Source of the DNA: Vibrio cyclitrophicus
GTDB taxonomy: Bacteria; Pseudomonadota; Gammaproteobacteria; Enterobacterales; Vibrionaceae
Direction of reading: 5' to 3'
Assembly (NCBI RefSeq): GCF_024347435.1
Contig: NZ_AP025480.1
Span: forward strand, 1,116,001 to 1,180,000
Length of the DNA stretch: 64,000 nucleotides
A program made the translations under genes and the position numbers. The stretch's first letter is position 1; each line of letters opens with the position of its first letter. Under the pieces are notes generated by a model. That model was given only the letters and a program-made list of their open reading frames with translations. It had not been told where the DNA came from and searched no databases. Shown in pieces: positions 49,989 through 60,911 of the stretch.

Positions 49989-50834
49989 CTAGGCCGCAGA
50001 AACGACGCCATTATCTTCTTCTAAAATAGAAGGCTCAGGGACAACGATAGGCTCTTCAACATTATCATTACTCGTGTCTAGCCAATCGCGCAGGCTTTGC
50101 CAAACTAACCCCATGGTTTCGTGCCAATAACGTTCGGTCTGCTCAAGGTATAGCGCTTTAGGCATGTACTTATCCCAAGGCTCTACAATGCCTTCTTGTG
50201 CAAGGTAGTTGGTTGGTGCCGCTAATGGTTTCATACCCGCAGCATGGAATTCATTCAAGGCGCGAGTCATATGGCTAGCCGATGTAACTAATACCATCTT
50301 TTTATTTTTAACAAACGCGGCGGCTTGGCGGGCTTCTTCCCACGTGTCTTTTGCTGTTTCAAGCAAAATGATGTCAGGTTTTGAAACCCCAAGCGCTAAA
50401 GCCACTTTAGCCATCATTCTTGCATTACTCACTTCAGTCCCCGCACCATAGCCAGACAAAATGAGTTTGGCACCAGGATAAAGGCGTAAAATACGAATGC
50501 CTTCACTTAAACGCATTAATCCTGTGCGACTAAGCTCAGATGTAGGTGGGATTTGGTCGTCTACGACGTGACCACTGCCGAGAACCATAACGTAATCGAT
50601 GGTGTCATCGACGGGTAAAAAAGCGGTGTGTTGCCTTTCCATTGGCATTAAAAGTTGACTAGAAACTGGCTGGAAAGCGATGAGGAAAATACCACAGAGG
50701 GCTGAAAGGGTAATTAGGCAACCAGTCTTCCTTTTGGTAGTAAACATCACTAGGGCTAAACCCAGAAAAGCGAGAATTAACATTGCTGGCAGTGGCATCA
50801 ATAATGAAGACACTACTTTTTTCAGCTCAAACAT
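49989..50834 (-). CDS. elyC: Envelope biogenesis factor ElyC (DUF218/YdcF-like)
   Basis: 281 residues from ATG 50834 (MFELKKVVSSLLMPLPAMLI); the frame is open to 50933. Two N-terminal membrane helices (~9-30 and ~38-55) are followed by a DUF218 domain: VMVLGSGHVVDD, TGLMRLSEGIRILRLYPGAK, LSGYG and TSASHMTRALNEFHAAG. ElyC in E. coli is needed for envelope integrity, linked to lipid-II/undecaprenyl carrier metabolism. Its place divergent from cmoM-mukFEB matches E. coli. Confidence 0.9.
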   Translation of the reverse strand: MFELKKVVSSLLMPLPAMLILAFLGLALVMFTTKRKTGCLITLSALCGIFLIAFQPVSSQLLMPMERQHTAFLPVDDTIDYVMVLGSGHVVDDQIPPTSELSRTGLMRLSEGIRILRLYPGAKLILSGYGAGTEVSNARMMAKVALALGVSKPDIILLETAKDTWEEARQAAAFVKNKKMVLVTSASHMTRALNEFHAAGMKPLAAPTNYLAQEGIVEPWDKYMPKALYLEQTERYWHETMGLVWQSLRDWLDTSNDNVEEPIVVPEPSILEEDNGVVSAA

Positions 50835-50949
50835 ATCCGAATAGTCCGAAAAAACATCACTTGGTAGTAAAAAGAGACATCGCCTCTTTATTCCTGAAAT
50901 TCCTGTGACAGAATAGCAGGCACGATAGGACATAATAACTCAAGTAGCC

Positions 50950-51735
50950 GTGACTGAAGACCGTAATTTCGACGATATTGCCCACAAATTTGCAAAAAAT
51001 ATTTACGGCTCTGACAAAGGAGAGATCCGTCAGATCATCGTATGGGAAGATTTAGAACAAGCTTTGAGCAAATTTGATGGTTCCATATCTCCGTTGCATA
51101 TACTCGATGCTGGCGGTGGGCTTGCACAAATGTCGCAAAAAATTGCGTCGCTTGGGCATAATGTTTCTCTGTGTGACCTCTCTTCTGAAATGCTGAAACT
51201 AGCAGAAGAAAGTATCAGCGAAGCAGGTTTGCTAGAGCGGTATCGTTTTATCCACTCTCCCATTCAGAATGTGGCAGAACATCTCGATGGGAAAGTCGAT
51301 GTTGTGATGTTTCATGCTGTGATGGAGTGGTTAGCGAATCCGAGAGAGGCGCTTGATTTATTACTTGAACAAGTAAAGCCGGGTGGTGTTGCTTCGATAA
51401 TGTTTTACAACCACCACGGATTAGTCCTGAAAAATGTGATTTGTGGCAACATTCCTCATGTATTGAATGGGATGCCACATCGAAAACGGTTTAAGCTGCA
51501 ACCACAGAAAGGCTTAAAGCCTGAAGAGGTTTATCAATGGATAGAAGACGCTGGTCTAGACATCTGTGGTAAATCAGGCATTCGTTCTTTCAGTGACTAC
51601 ATAGGTAATATGGAATACATGGGCGATTACCAATTTGAAGATGTATTGGAACTAGAAAAACAGCTATGTCGCCAAGAGCCATATCTGTCGCTAGGCCGTT
51701 ATATTCACGTTTGGGCTCAAAAACCTGCGCAATAA
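50950..51735 (+). CDS. cmoM: tRNA 5-carboxymethoxyuridine methyltransferase CmoM
   Basis: 261 residues from GTG 50950 (MTEDRNFDDIAHKFAKNIYG). It is a Rossmann-type SAM methyltransferase: motif I LHILDAGGGLAQMSQKIA, then NVSLCDLSSEMLKLAEESI and DVVMFHAVMEWLANPREALD. CmoM (formerly SmtA) methylates cmo5U34 in certain tRNAs. It is upstream of mukF in the same direction, as in E. coli, where it was once thought to belong to the muk operon. Confidence 0.93.
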   Translation: MTEDRNFDDIAHKFAKNIYGSDKGEIRQIIVWEDLEQALSKFDGSISPLHILDAGGGLAQMSQKIASLGHNVSLCDLSSEMLKLAEESISEAGLLERYRFIHSPIQNVAEHLDGKVDVVMFHAVMEWLANPREALDLLLEQVKPGGVASIMFYNHHGLVLKNVICGNIPHVLNGMPHRKRFKLQPQKGLKPEEVYQWIEDAGLDICGKSGIRSFSDYIGNMEYMGDYQFEDVLELEKQLCRQEPYLSLGRYIHVWAQKPAQ

Positions 51736-51810
51736 CAGCGGTGAATGTGGTAAAAGAAGCCACAACATGCGCTATGCAATCGTAACAAGCCCGCGTCATA
51801 AAGAAATAGG

Positions 51811-51838
51811 CGTCATATCTAACACGTTCGATATGACG
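51811..51838 (+). other. Hairpin in the mukF leader
   Basis: CGTCATATC (51811-51819) pairs perfectly with GATATGACG (51830-51838), ending 22 bp before the mukF ATG. No U-run follows, so it is a leader structure or operator rather than a terminator. Confidence 0.55.
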
Positions 51839-51860
51839 AAGAACAGTAACAGGAACCACA

Positions 51861-53198
51861 ATGAGTGAAATGACTCAAACTGCCGAAGAGCAGCCAATTG
51901 ATGAGTTGGTGGGCTGGGTCAAGCAGCATGATTTTTCATTAAACTTGCCACCAGAGCGCTTAGCATTTTTGATTGCTATCGCAGTACTAAGCAATGAAAG
52001 GTTCGATGAAGAGTTGGGCGAGGGTGAATTGCACGATGCATTTACTATCGTCACTCGACTGTTTGAAGATACTGGCGAAGCGTCTGCGTTTCGTGCCAAC
52101 AACGCCATCAATGAGTTGGTTAAACAGAAGTTGATTAGCCGGTTTACTAGTGAGATCACCGACGGTGCAAGTATTTATCGTCTTTCTCCACTTGCGATCG
52201 GAATTTCAGATTATTACTTACGTCACCGTCAATTCTCTAAGTTAAAACTGTCGATTCAACTTTCGATGGTTGCAGATGAGATGGCAAAAGCCATTGAAGC
52301 CGCTCAGAAAGGTGGAACTCCGGGACATTGGAGAAAGAACGTTTACGGCGTGCTCAAATATTCTGTTGGCGAAATTTTTGATCAGATCGATCTTAACCAA
52401 CGTGTTATGGATGAGCAGCAACAAACCGTCAAACAGCAAATTGCGGATCTTTTAAATAAAGATTGGCGAGAAGCAATTAATAACTGTGAGTCTTTGCTAT
52501 CGGAAACCTCAGCCACGCTAAAAGAGTTGCAAGACACCTTGCAAGCGGCGGGTGATGAACTGCAAACACAGATCCTCGATATTCAAGAAATTGTTTACGG
52601 TGATGATGAACTCGAGTTCGTTGGCGAAACTCTGTTTGGCTTGCAGATGAAGCTCGACCGAATCACAAGTTGGGGCCAACAAGCGATCGACTTATGGATC
52701 GGCTACGACCGCCACGTTCACAAGTTTATCCGTACCGCGATTGATATGGATAAAAACCGTGCCTTTAGCCAACGCTTGCGCCAGTCGGTTACCGACTACT
52801 TTGATGCGCCATGGTTATTGACCTACGCCGATGCTGATAAACTGACTGATCTTCGTGATGAAGCGCTTGTGCTTCGTGATGACGAAGTGATGGGACAAGC
52901 GCCGATCGACGTAGAGTACGAAGAATTTGAGCAAGTGAATGATCTGCTTTCAGAACGAATTGCAGAGATGTTAAAAGCTCACAAACAGCAAGGCGCGCCA
53001 ATTGACCTTGGCCTTGTGTTACGCGATTACCTCGCAGCACACCCTCGCACACACCATTTTGATTTAGCCAGAATTGTTGTCGACCAAGCCGTGCGCTTAG
53101 GTTACTCAGAGTCTGACTATCAGGCTATTCAGCCAGATTGGCAGGCAATCAACGATTTCGGTGCAAAGGTACAAGCAAATGTCATTAACAAGTACTGA
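51861..53198 (+). CDS. mukF: Chromosome partition protein MukF (kleisin)
   Basis: 445 residues. It begins [20 protein letters not shown] and has the N-terminal winged-helix/dimerisation part, a helical middle ([20 protein letters not shown]) and a C-terminal winged helix. MukF is the kleisin that bridges the MukB heads and binds MukE. AGGAA lies seven bases upstream. It is the first gene of mukFEB; the next gene starts inside its end. Confidence 0.97.
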   Translation: MSEMTQTAEEQPIDELVGWVKQHDFSLNLPPERLAFLIAIAVLSNERFDEELGEGELHDAFTIVTRLFEDTGEASAFRANNAINELVKQKLISRFTSEITDGASIYRLSPLAIGISDYYLRHRQFSKLKLSIQLSMVADEMAKAIEAAQKGGTPGHWRKNVYGVLKYSVGEIFDQIDLNQRVMDEQQQTVKQQIADLLNKDWREAINNCESLLSETSATLKELQDTLQAAGDELQTQILDIQEIVYGDDELEFVGETLFGLQMKLDRITSWGQQAIDLWIGYDRHVHKFIRTAIDMDKNRAFSQRLRQSVTDYFDAPWLLTYADADKLTDLRDEALVLRDDEVMGQAPIDVEYEEFEQVNDLLSERIAEMLKAHKQQGAPIDLGLVLRDYLAAHPRTHHFDLARIVVDQAVRLGYSESDYQAIQPDWQAINDFGAKVQANVINKY

Positions 53199-53985
53199 TG
53201 ATTACATGCCAGAGAAACTGGTAAAAGCGATAGCGAACCCACTGTTTCCTGCGCTAGACAGCATGCTGCGTTCAGGTAAGCATGTTTCAACAGAAGACCT
53301 AGATAACCACGCGTTGCTGTCTGATTTTGAAGTTGAGCTTCAGCATTTCTACCAACGCTACAATACGGAATTGGTGAAAGCGCCAGAAGGTTTCTTCTAC
53401 CTGCGTCCGCGCTCTACGTCTCTGATTGGTCGTAGTGTATTGTCTGAACTAGACATGTTGGTTGGTAAAGTGTTGTGTTTCTTATACCTAAGCCCTGAAC
53501 GTCTTGCTCATGAAGGTATCTTCACCAATCAAGAACTGTTTGATGAATTGATGTCGTTAGCAGATGAGAAAAAACTCATGAAGCTCGCAACAAACCGCGC
53601 GTCTGGTTCTGACCTAGACAAAGAAAAGCTGTTTGAAAAAGTGCGCACTTCTTTACGTCGTTTGCGCCGTATCGGGATGCTGATTGCGATAGGCGAGACG
53701 GGCAAGTTTCGTATTAGCGAAGCGGTGTTCCGCTTTGGTGCTGATGTTCGTGTTGGCGACGACATGAAAGAAGCGCAATTACGTCTTATCCGTGATGGTG
53801 AAGCTGTAGTTCATACCCAAGAGCCAAACCAAGGCAGCTTGCTAAATGAAGAACAAGCGGAAACTGTATCAGAAGTAGATTCAGACGTAGACGAAAACGG
53901 TCAACAAGACATTTTTAACGATCAAGCCGGCTTTGACCTTGAGTCAAATGATGGCGAACAAACAAAAGTAGAAGGTGAAGCATGA
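53179..53985 (+). CDS. mukE: Chromosome partition protein MukE
   Basis: 268 residues from ATG 53179 ([20 protein letters not shown]); the frame is open six codons earlier. The start overlaps the end of mukF by 20 bp. [20 protein letters not shown] and the winged-helix segments are typical. An acidic, Glu/Asp/Gln-rich tail (~215-268) follows, as in other Vibrio MukE. MukE binds MukF and regulates MukB head engagement. Confidence 0.96.
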   Translation: MSLTSTDDYMPEKLVKAIANPLFPALDSMLRSGKHVSTEDLDNHALLSDFEVELQHFYQRYNTELVKAPEGFFYLRPRSTSLIGRSVLSELDMLVGKVLCFLYLSPERLAHEGIFTNQELFDELMSLADEKKLMKLATNRASGSDLDKEKLFEKVRTSLRRLRRIGMLIAIGETGKFRISEAVFRFGADVRVGDDMKEAQLRLIRDGEAVVHTQEPNQGSLLNEEQAETVSEVDSDVDENGQQDIFNDQAGFDLESNDGEQTKVEGEA

Positions 53986-56900
53986 TTGAAAGAGGTAAGT
54001 ATCAATCATTAACCATGGTCAACTGGAACGGTTTCTTCGCACGTACTTTTGATATTGATGGATTGGTTACAACGCTTTCTGGCGGTAACGGTGCAGGTAA
54101 GTCGACCACAATGGCGGCATTCATCACAGCACTGATCCCAGACCAAAGCCTTCTGCATTTCCGTAATACAACGGAAGCGGGCAGTTCGCAGTCATCTCGT
54201 GATAAAGGCCTTTACGGTAAGCTTCAACCTGGCGCATGTTATGCGGCGCTAGATGTTGTGAACTCTCGTAATCAACGCCTGTTGTTTGCAGTAAAACTGC
54301 AGCAAGTTGCGGGTCGTGACAAGAAAGTAGACATCAAGCCGTTCGTTATCCAAGGCCTTCCTAGCCATGTGAAACCAACGGATGTACTGATTCAGAACGT
54401 TTCAGACAGCCACGCTCGTGTATGTCAATTGAACGATGTGAAAGCAGCAGTTGCACAATACGAAGGCGCTCACTTTAAAGCATTCTCTTCTATTGTTGAT
54501 TATCACTCACAGATGTTTGAGTACGGTGTAGTACCGAAGAAACTGCGTAACAGCAGCGACCGTTCTAAGTTCTACCGTCTAATTGAAGCATCACTTTACG
54601 GTGGTATCTCAAGTGCGATTACACGTTCTCTGCGTGATTACCTTCTACCGCAAAATGGTGGTGTGAAGAAAGCATTCCAAGATATGGAATCGGCACTGCG
54701 CGAGAACCGCATGACGCTAGAAGCGATCAAGACAACTCAGTCAGATCGTGACTTGTTCAAGCACTTGATCACGGAATCGACCAATTACGTGGCAGCAGAT
54801 TACATGCGCCATGCCAACGATCGTCGCAACAAGCTTGATCAAACCATGAAGTTCCGTGGTGAACTGTTTGGTTCTCGTGAAACCTTGCTTGATCAAAACA
54901 ACTTGTTGAACCGCGTTCAAGAAGAACTAGAGTTACTTGTCGACCAAGAATCGGCACTAGAGCAAGATTACCAAGCGGCTTCGGATCATCTTCAGTTGGT
55001 TCAAACTGCACTTCGCCAGCAAGAGAAAATTGCTCGTTATAGCGAAGATCTAGAAGAGCTTAATGAGCGTCTAGAAGAGCAGATGATGGTGGTTGAAGAA
55101 GCTCAAGAGCGAGTACTTCTTGCTGAAGAGCAGGCAACCATTACTGAAGAAGAAGTGGATAGCCTGAAAACTCAGCTTGCTGATTACCAACAAGCGTTGG
55201 ATGTTCAGCAGACTCGTGCACTTCAATACCAGCAAGCGGTTCAAGCATTAGAGAAAACTAAGCAGCTGCTTGGTGATGAATCTATCACTGCAGAAAGCGC
55301 ATCAACCTTGGTTTCAGAGCTAAAAGCACAGGAAGAATCAAGTACTCAAACTCTACTGGCGACGAAACATAAGCTCGACATGTCTTCTGCTGCCTCTGCA
55401 CAGTTCGACAAAGCGCTGTCTCTTGTTAAGAGCATTGTTGGCGATGTTGAGCGTAAAGATGCGTCTCACAGTGCTAAACAAGCCCTAGAAAAAGGCCGCA
55501 ATGCCAAACACGTTGTTGAAAATGAACAACAGTGGCGTGCTCAGCACCGCGATATAGCTCGTGATGTAGCACAGCAGCGTCAAGCAAAAGAGCTTGCGAT
55601 CGAATATCAAAAACAACATAACGTTTCGCTGACTGACGAAGCGGTTTTCGATGAAGAACGCGAACGTCATACCATGCAGATCGAGTCTCTAGAGTACGCT
55701 CAAGAAGAACTGCGTGAAGCGAAGAGTGAGCAACGTCGTGTACAACTAAACTACGACCAAGAGATTCAGAAGCTTGAATCAATTGCTCCGGCGTGGATTA
55801 CAGCTAACGATGCACTTGAAGCGCTAAGAGACCAAACAGAAGCTGAGCTAGAAGACAGCCAAGCAGTGATGACTCAAATGCAGCAAGTGCTTGAAGACGA
55901 AAAGTCTCAAGCAGTAGCAAAAGATCAGCTAGCCACTCGCCGCGCTGAACTTGAGCAAGAAATTGAGCGTTTAGCATCTCCAGGTGGTTCAAACGATCCT
56001 CGCTTGAAGGGCCTAGCAGATACCCTTGGTGGTGTGCTGCTTTCTGAGATCTACGATGATATCACCATTGGCGATGCACCCTACTTCAGTGCGATGTACG
56101 GTCCAGCTCGTCATGCGATTGTGGTCTCTGATTTGGATGGCATTAAAGAGAAACTGGTCGATCTTGATGACTGTCCAGAAGACCTTTATATCCTAGAAGG
56201 CGATGTAGACGCGTTTGATGATAGTTCATTCAATGCCGATGAGCTTGAAGGTGCGGTGTGTGTTCAACTGAACGATCGCCAAATGCGTTACTCTCGCTTC
56301 CCTGAGATCCCGCTATTTGGCCGTGCGGCTCGTGAACAACGCCTAGAAAAATTGCGTGAAGAGCGTAATGTGGTCGTTGAAAACCACGCTAAAGCCGCGT
56401 TTGACTCTCAAAAATTGAATCGACTATACCAAGCATTTAATAGCTTTGTTGCGAAGCATCTGCACGTTGCGTTTAACGCAGACCCAGAACAAGCACTAGT
56501 TGCGATTCGTGATAAGCGTAATCAAATTGTTCGTTCTCTGGCTGAGCTTAACTCTAAAGAGCAGCAGCAACGCAGTCAGCTTCTACAAAGCAAGCAGGCA
56601 CTTGGTGCATTAGATAAATTAGCGCCAATGGTTCGTATTTTAGAAGACGAAACATTGGCTGATCGCTTAGCTGAATTGGAAGCGCAACTAGAGCGTTTAA
56701 GTGAAGCCAAGTCTTACTTGAATACTCACGGTAAAGCGCTTACTTCTCTAGAGCAAATCGTATCTGCACTAGACGTTGACCCGGAGCAGTTCGAAGCTTT
56801 GGAAGCCGAATATCGTCAAGCAGACAACGCGCTACAAACGCTAAAAGGTAAAGTGTTCGCGCTGTCTGATTTGATTGAGCGTTGTCACTACTTTGCTTAC

Positions 56901-58442
56901 GCGGACTCTGTTGATTTGCTTAATAAAAGCAGTGAACTGAGCGAGCAATTAAAAGCGAAATTGGTTCAAGCTGAACAAGCAAGAACTAAAGGCCGCGATG
57001 GCTTGAAGCAAGCTCGCGAACAGATGAACCAATACAACCAAGTATTGGCGGCACTGAAGAGCTCACATCAAGCGAAACAAGAAACGGTTCAAGAGTTCAA
57101 ACAAGAGCTACAAGAGTTTGGCGTAAACGCTGATGAAGGCGCTGAAGAGCGTGCTGTACGTCGTCGTGACGAGCTTCAAGAACGTTTGCACACGTCTCGC
57201 AGCCGTAAGAGCGAATACGAGCGTACGATTACGTCAACAGAGCTTGAGATGAAAGCACTGGCTAAGCGTCTTAAGAAAGTACAGAAAGAGTACACAGAGC
57301 TTCGTGCCTTTGTAGTTGCAGCCAAAGCTGGCTGGTGTTCAGTACTTCGCTTAGCTCGTGAAAATGATGTTGAACGTCGCCTACACAAGCGTGAACTGGC
57401 ATACCTAACGGCGGGCGAGCTTCGCTCTATGTCGGATAAATCACTGGGTGCGCTACGTCTGGCTGTCGCTGACAATGACGATTTACGTGATTCACTGCGT
57501 TTATCTGAAGACAACGCACATCCAGAGCGTAAGGTTCTGTTCTACATTGCGGTTTACCAGCACCTCCGTGAGCGTATTCGCCAAGACATCATTCATACGG
57601 ATGATCCGGTCGAAGCAATCGAAGAGATGGAAGTAGAGCTAGCTCGACTAACAGAAGAACTGACGCAGCGTGAAAACCGCCTGGCGATTAGCTCTGAGTC
57701 AGTAGCTAGTATCATCAAGAAAACGATTCAGCGCGAGCAGAACCGTATTCGAATGCTGAACCAAGGTCTGTCTAACATTTACTTTGGTCAGGTTAAGGGC
57801 GTACGTCTGAACGTTAAGATCCGTGAAAGCCACGAGATCTTGCTATCAGGGTTAGCGACTCAACAAGAACAACATAAAGACTTGTTCGAATCAACGCGCT
57901 TTACTTTCTCAGAAGCGATGGCGAAGTTGTTCCAACGTGTGAACCCACATATCGACACGGGTCAACGTTCTCCGCAAGTTCTGGGTGAAGAGTTACTCGA
58001 TTACCGTAACTACCTAGAGCTGAGTGTTGAAGTTAACCGTGGTTCAGATGGTTGGTTACAAGCAGAATCTGGTGCATTGTCTACAGGTGAAGCGATCGGC
58101 ACTGGTCAATCAATCCTATTGATGGTTATTCAGAGCTGGGAAGAAGAGTCTCGTCGACTTCGTAGTAAAGACATCGTTCCATGTCGTTTGTTGTTCCTTG
58201 ATGAAGCCGCACGTCTGGATTCTAAGTCGATCTCTACGCTGTTTGAACTGTGTGACCGTTTAGGTATGCAACTTCTGATTGCTGCGCCAGAGAACATTAG
58301 CCCAGAGAAAGGCACAACCTACAAACTGGTTCGGAAGGTCTTCAAAGACCACGAACATGTACACGTTGTTGGACTAAGAGGCTTTGCCCAAAATAAACCG
58401 GCATCTCCGGTGCAAGAGCTTCTCGAAGAAGCTGAGCAATAA
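53982..58442 (+). CDS. mukB: Chromosome partition protein MukB (SMC-like condensin)
   Basis: 1486 residues, the E. coli MukB length. The start ATG overlaps the mukE stop (ATGA). The head has Walker [19 protein letters not shown]; long coiled coils flank a hinge (~650-770: [20 protein letters not shown]); the C-terminal head carries the signature [19 protein letters not shown] and Walker [13 protein letters not shown]. It compacts and segregates the chromosome in the MukBEF complex. It is followed by a degenerate 20-bp repeat, a terminator and intron copy 2. Confidence 0.98.
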   Translation: MIERGKYQSLTMVNWNGFFARTFDIDGLVTTLSGGNGAGKSTTMAAFITALIPDQSLLHFRNTTEAGSSQSSRDKGLYGKLQPGACYAALDVVNSRNQRLLFAVKLQQVAGRDKKVDIKPFVIQGLPSHVKPTDVLIQNVSDSHARVCQLNDVKAAVAQYEGAHFKAFSSIVDYHSQMFEYGVVPKKLRNSSDRSKFYRLIEASLYGGISSAITRSLRDYLLPQNGGVKKAFQDMESALRENRMTLEAIKTTQSDRDLFKHLITESTNYVAADYMRHANDRRNKLDQTMKFRGELFGSRETLLDQNNLLNRVQEELELLVDQESALEQDYQAASDHLQLVQTALRQQEKIARYSEDLEELNERLEEQMMVVEEAQERVLLAEEQATITEEEVDSLKTQLADYQQALDVQQTRALQYQQAVQALEKTKQLLGDESITAESASTLVSELKAQEESSTQTLLATKHKLDMSSAASAQFDKALSLVKSIVGDVERKDASHSAKQALEKGRNAKHVVENEQQWRAQHRDIARDVAQQRQAKELAIEYQKQHNVSLTDEAVFDEERERHTMQIESLEYAQEELREAKSEQRRVQLNYDQEIQKLESIAPAWITANDALEALRDQTEAELEDSQAVMTQMQQVLEDEKSQAVAKDQLATRRAELEQEIERLASPGGSNDPRLKGLADTLGGVLLSEIYDDITIGDAPYFSAMYGPARHAIVVSDLDGIKEKLVDLDDCPEDLYILEGDVDAFDDSSFNADELEGAVCVQLNDRQMRYSRFPEIPLFGRAAREQRLEKLREERNVVVENHAKAAFDSQKLNRLYQAFNSFVAKHLHVAFNADPEQALVAIRDKRNQIVRSLAELNSKEQQQRSQLLQSKQALGALDKLAPMVRILEDETLADRLAELEAQLERLSEAKSYLNTHGKALTSLEQIVSALDVDPEQFEALEAEYRQADNALQTLKGKVFALSDLIERCHYFAYADSVDLLNKSSELSEQLKAKLVQAEQARTKGRDGLKQAREQMNQYNQVLAALKSSHQAKQETVQEFKQELQEFGVNADEGAEERAVRRRDELQERLHTSRSRKSEYERTITSTELEMKALAKRLKKVQKEYTELRAFVVAAKAGWCSVLRLARENDVERRLHKRELAYLTAGELRSMSDKSLGALRLAVADNDDLRDSLRLSEDNAHPERKVLFYIAVYQHLRERIRQDIIHTDDPVEAIEEMEVELARLTEELTQRENRLAISSESVASIIKKTIQREQNRIRMLNQGLSNIYFGQVKGVRLNVKIRESHEILLSGLATQQEQHKDLFESTRFTFSEAMAKLFQRVNPHIDTGQRSPQVLGEELLDYRNYLELSVEVNRGSDGWLQAESGALSTGEAIGTGQSILLMVIQSWEEESRRLRSKDIVPCRLLFLDEAARLDSKSISTLFELCDRLGMQLLIAAPENISPEKGTTYKLVRKVFKDHEHVHVVGLRGFAQNKPASPVQELLEEAEQ

Positions 58443-58502
58443 CCTTGATAGCCGAGTTATGACCTTGATAGCTAAGCTATAAGCTCGATAGCGCCTCGAT
58501 GA
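58443..58502 (+). repeat. Degenerate 20-bp tandem repeat, three units
   Basis: Units at 58443, 58463 and 58483 begin CCTTGATAGC, CCTTGATAGC and GCTCGATAGC. The first two share 15 of 20 bases; the third is looser. It starts right after the mukB stop codon and ends before the terminator. Confidence 0.65.
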
Positions 58503-58511
58503 TATTTATTC

Positions 58512-58539
58512 AAAGCCCCTAATCAATAGGGGCTTTTTT
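58512..58539 (+). terminator. Rho-independent terminator of mukFEB
   Basis: AAAGCCCCTA (58512-58521) pairs with TAGGGGCTTT (58527-58536), then T to 58539. Intron copy 2 starts directly after the T-run. Confidence 0.92.
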
Positions 58540-59281
58540 GTTTGCCCAGCGAAGCTGGCAAACCCGTCAGGTTGAAAGAAACCTGAATCACCCCGACTGA
58601 GGGGAAGATAATCCGAATCGCAAGGGCGTTGTTGGCTAACGGCAGGGTCTGAAGGAAGCGATAGGAAGTTAGCAGTACACAACGCAAGTAAACCTGCTTC
58701 GGCAGTATAGGTGGGTAAGCGTCCGAAATAGCGCGAAGCCCTATACTCAGTCAGACCTATGCTGTGCTTGAGGGTGGCATTGTTAACAGGGAGCCAGTGC
58801 AGTAACTGGGGAAGCCTGACACCACATCCAGACAGTCTGGAAGCACAAACTCGAAGCGAAAGCTAAGAGGTGTGTTGGTGCGAGGTGGCAGATGAATCCG
58901 TAGTAGTGAGTAAGGCTAAGCCAGAGAAGCCCAGTAATGGTGTGGAGGAGAAAACTTAGCTGACCAGCAGCATCAAGTCTGATGGAGCACTGAAATGCCA
59001 AAAGCACTCAGTGTTGCGAAGGGAGGAAGTACACTTTAAGTCTGTGATGAACAGATGTTTTTTTTTTTTCAGTGATACCCAAACCGAATCGCTATCGGGG
59101 TATTCCTAGTTTGGTTGATTGTGGAAGCAAGATACTGCGCTAAGAAACCGTATAGGGGAGTAACTCTGACTCACTTCAGTAAATTGCCACTGAGCTAGAA
59201 GGCTGAACAGCAGAGAGAAATAACACCCACGCTGAAGATGAAACACCTGTCCCCACACAGCACACAATCCAAGGAGAGAAA

Positions 59282-60565
59282 GTGCGAGTTTATTACAGCT
59301 TATATGGTCATCTACTCAACAAAGAGAGGCTGTATAAAGGGTTTAAAAAGGTAAAGAAAGCGAAAGGCGCGGCTGGAATAGATGAGCAGAGCCTGAGCAA
59401 CTACGCCGAAAATCTGAGTGATAACCTCGATCAACTCCTCTCTGAACTTAAAACCAAGCAATACAAACCTCAGCCAGTCAAACGGGTAGAGATACCCAAA
59501 GAAGACGGAGGGGTGCGATTGCTCGGGATCCCAACAGTTAGGGATAGAGTTGTCCAACAAGCGCTCAACGATATCCTCACCCCCATCTTCGAAGAGCAAT
59601 TTCACCCATCAAGTTTTGGGTATAGGCCGAATCGAAGCTGTCACGATGCAATCAACAAATCCACGATGTTCATCCGGCGTTACGGGTTACAACACGTTGT
59701 AGATATGGACTTGTCGAAGTGCTTTGACAAACTCGACCACGAGTTGATTATCAAAAGCATCAGAAAACGAGTCACAGATAGCAGTGTATTAGAGCTGATA
59801 AAACAGTTTCTAAAAAGTGGGGTGATGATAGACGGTAGTTGGCAGGAGACAGAGCTAGGAAGTCCACAAGGTGGTGTTATCAGTCCTTTGATAGCCAATA
59901 TCTACCTTGATGCGTTCGATCAGGAAATGCGAAAGCGCGGCCATAGGATCGTTCGTTATGCGGATGACATACTCATCTTCTGTCGTAGCAAGGCAGGGGC
60001 AGAGAATGCCCTTGCACAAGCGACGAAGATCTTAGAAGGAGAGCTTAAACTCACAGTGAACCAGACGAAATCACATATAGCGCACAGCAGTGATGGCGTG
60101 AAGTTTTTAGGTGTAGAAATCGGGAGTCAATTTACCCGCATTCAAACTAAAAAACTGAAAGTGTTCAAAAGCAAGTTAAAGCGAATGACGAAGCGAGGGT
60201 GCGGTAAGCCACTTGAGCAAGTCATAAAAGATCTAAACCCAGTGTTAAGAGGGTTCAGCCAATACTTCAGGATCACCAATAGCAGCAGGGAGTTCTCAAG
60301 ACTAGCAGGATGGCTACGAAGAAGACTGCGTAGTATCCAGTTGAAACTTTGGAAGAAGCCTCAACGCTTACATCGAAAGTTAAAACAGTTAGGGTATAAG
60401 CCGCCGTTCCAGCATATCTCAATGACAAGTTGGGTCAGTGCAGCGAGTCCACTATCAAGCTATGCGATGCCAAATCAATGGTTTAATGACCAAGGATTGG
60501 TAAATCTTGGGACAATAAGGACAGGGTATGTGTTCAGCCAATATGCTGAATGGAAGTGTGCATGA
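59282..60565 (+). CDS. ltrA: Group II intron reverse transcriptase/maturase (copy 2)
   Basis: 427 residues with the same translation as the protein at 17368-18651, including GTG start, AAGGAGAG ribosome-binding site and the YADD active site. Both copies are intact and could supply maturase in trans to each other. The domain assignment is as for copy 1. Confidence 0.95.
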   Translation: MRVYYSLYGHLLNKERLYKGFKKVKKAKGAAGIDEQSLSNYAENLSDNLDQLLSELKTKQYKPQPVKRVEIPKEDGGVRLLGIPTVRDRVVQQALNDILTPIFEEQFHPSSFGYRPNRSCHDAINKSTMFIRRYGLQHVVDMDLSKCFDKLDHELIIKSIRKRVTDSSVLELIKQFLKSGVMIDGSWQETELGSPQGGVISPLIANIYLDAFDQEMRKRGHRIVRYADDILIFCRSKAGAENALAQATKILEGELKLTVNQTKSHIAHSSDGVKFLGVEIGSQFTRIQTKKLKVFKSKLKRMTKRGCGKPLEQVIKDLNPVLRGFSQYFRITNSSREFSRLAGWLRRRLRSIQLKLWKKPQRLHRKLKQLGYKPPFQHISMTSWVSAASPLSSYAMPNQWFNDQGLVNLGTIRTGYVFSQYAEWKCA

Positions 60566-60634
60566 GCCGTATACGAGGTCCGTACGTACGGTTCTGTGAG
60601 AGGGATGAGGCGGTAACGCCTCACCCTACTCGAT
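60564..60634 (+). ncRNA. Group II intron domains V and VI (copy 2)
   Basis: Same domain V (60564-60594) and domain VI as copy 1; the catalytic AGC, the CG bulge and the GAGGCGGTAACGCCTC stem are unchanged. Confidence 0.85.
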
Positions 60635-60911
60635 GTACCTCAAATCTTACTCCTTACAAGTTATCCAGCCCTCTATCATTCATACGTTTTCCTATATTCA
60701 TGCAACTGTTGTTTCAGTCTTTCTCATGCACGGATAAGACCACTTATACATTGTGGGTATTATCAATGGAACTTGTTTGAGGTCACACGCACAAAACCAC
60801 AAATAATGTATGGTAATGACATAGATTTAATAATATTAATAATATTGTATTACTTATTTTTCAATTATTGATAACTCGCAAATTTGCGAAAGGTAAAGGC
60901 AGGGCATAGTT
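60635..60911 (+). promoter_or_regulatory. Leader of the formate dehydrogenase gene
   Basis: 277 bp. A perfect 12-bp palindrome CGCAAATTTGCG (60877-60888) ends 23 bp before the ATG. The preceding ~50 bp are strongly AT-rich (AATAATATTAATAATATTG). GGCAGGG (60899-60905) is a likely ribosome-binding site. Confidence 0.45.

Larger units (their letters stand above)
58540..60634 (+). mobile_element. Group II intron, copy 2
   Basis: Same length (2095 bp), same orientation and, as far as I compared, the same sequence as copy 1, at a constant offset of 41914 bp. This includes the 12-T run at 59058-59069. The insertion site is again at the T-run of a terminator. The flanks differ (GTACCTCAAATC here, GTTTTTCTAAGG at copy 1), which shows that two insertions, not an assembly duplication of a longer block, took place. 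The ends are uncertain by a few bases. Confidence 0.9.
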
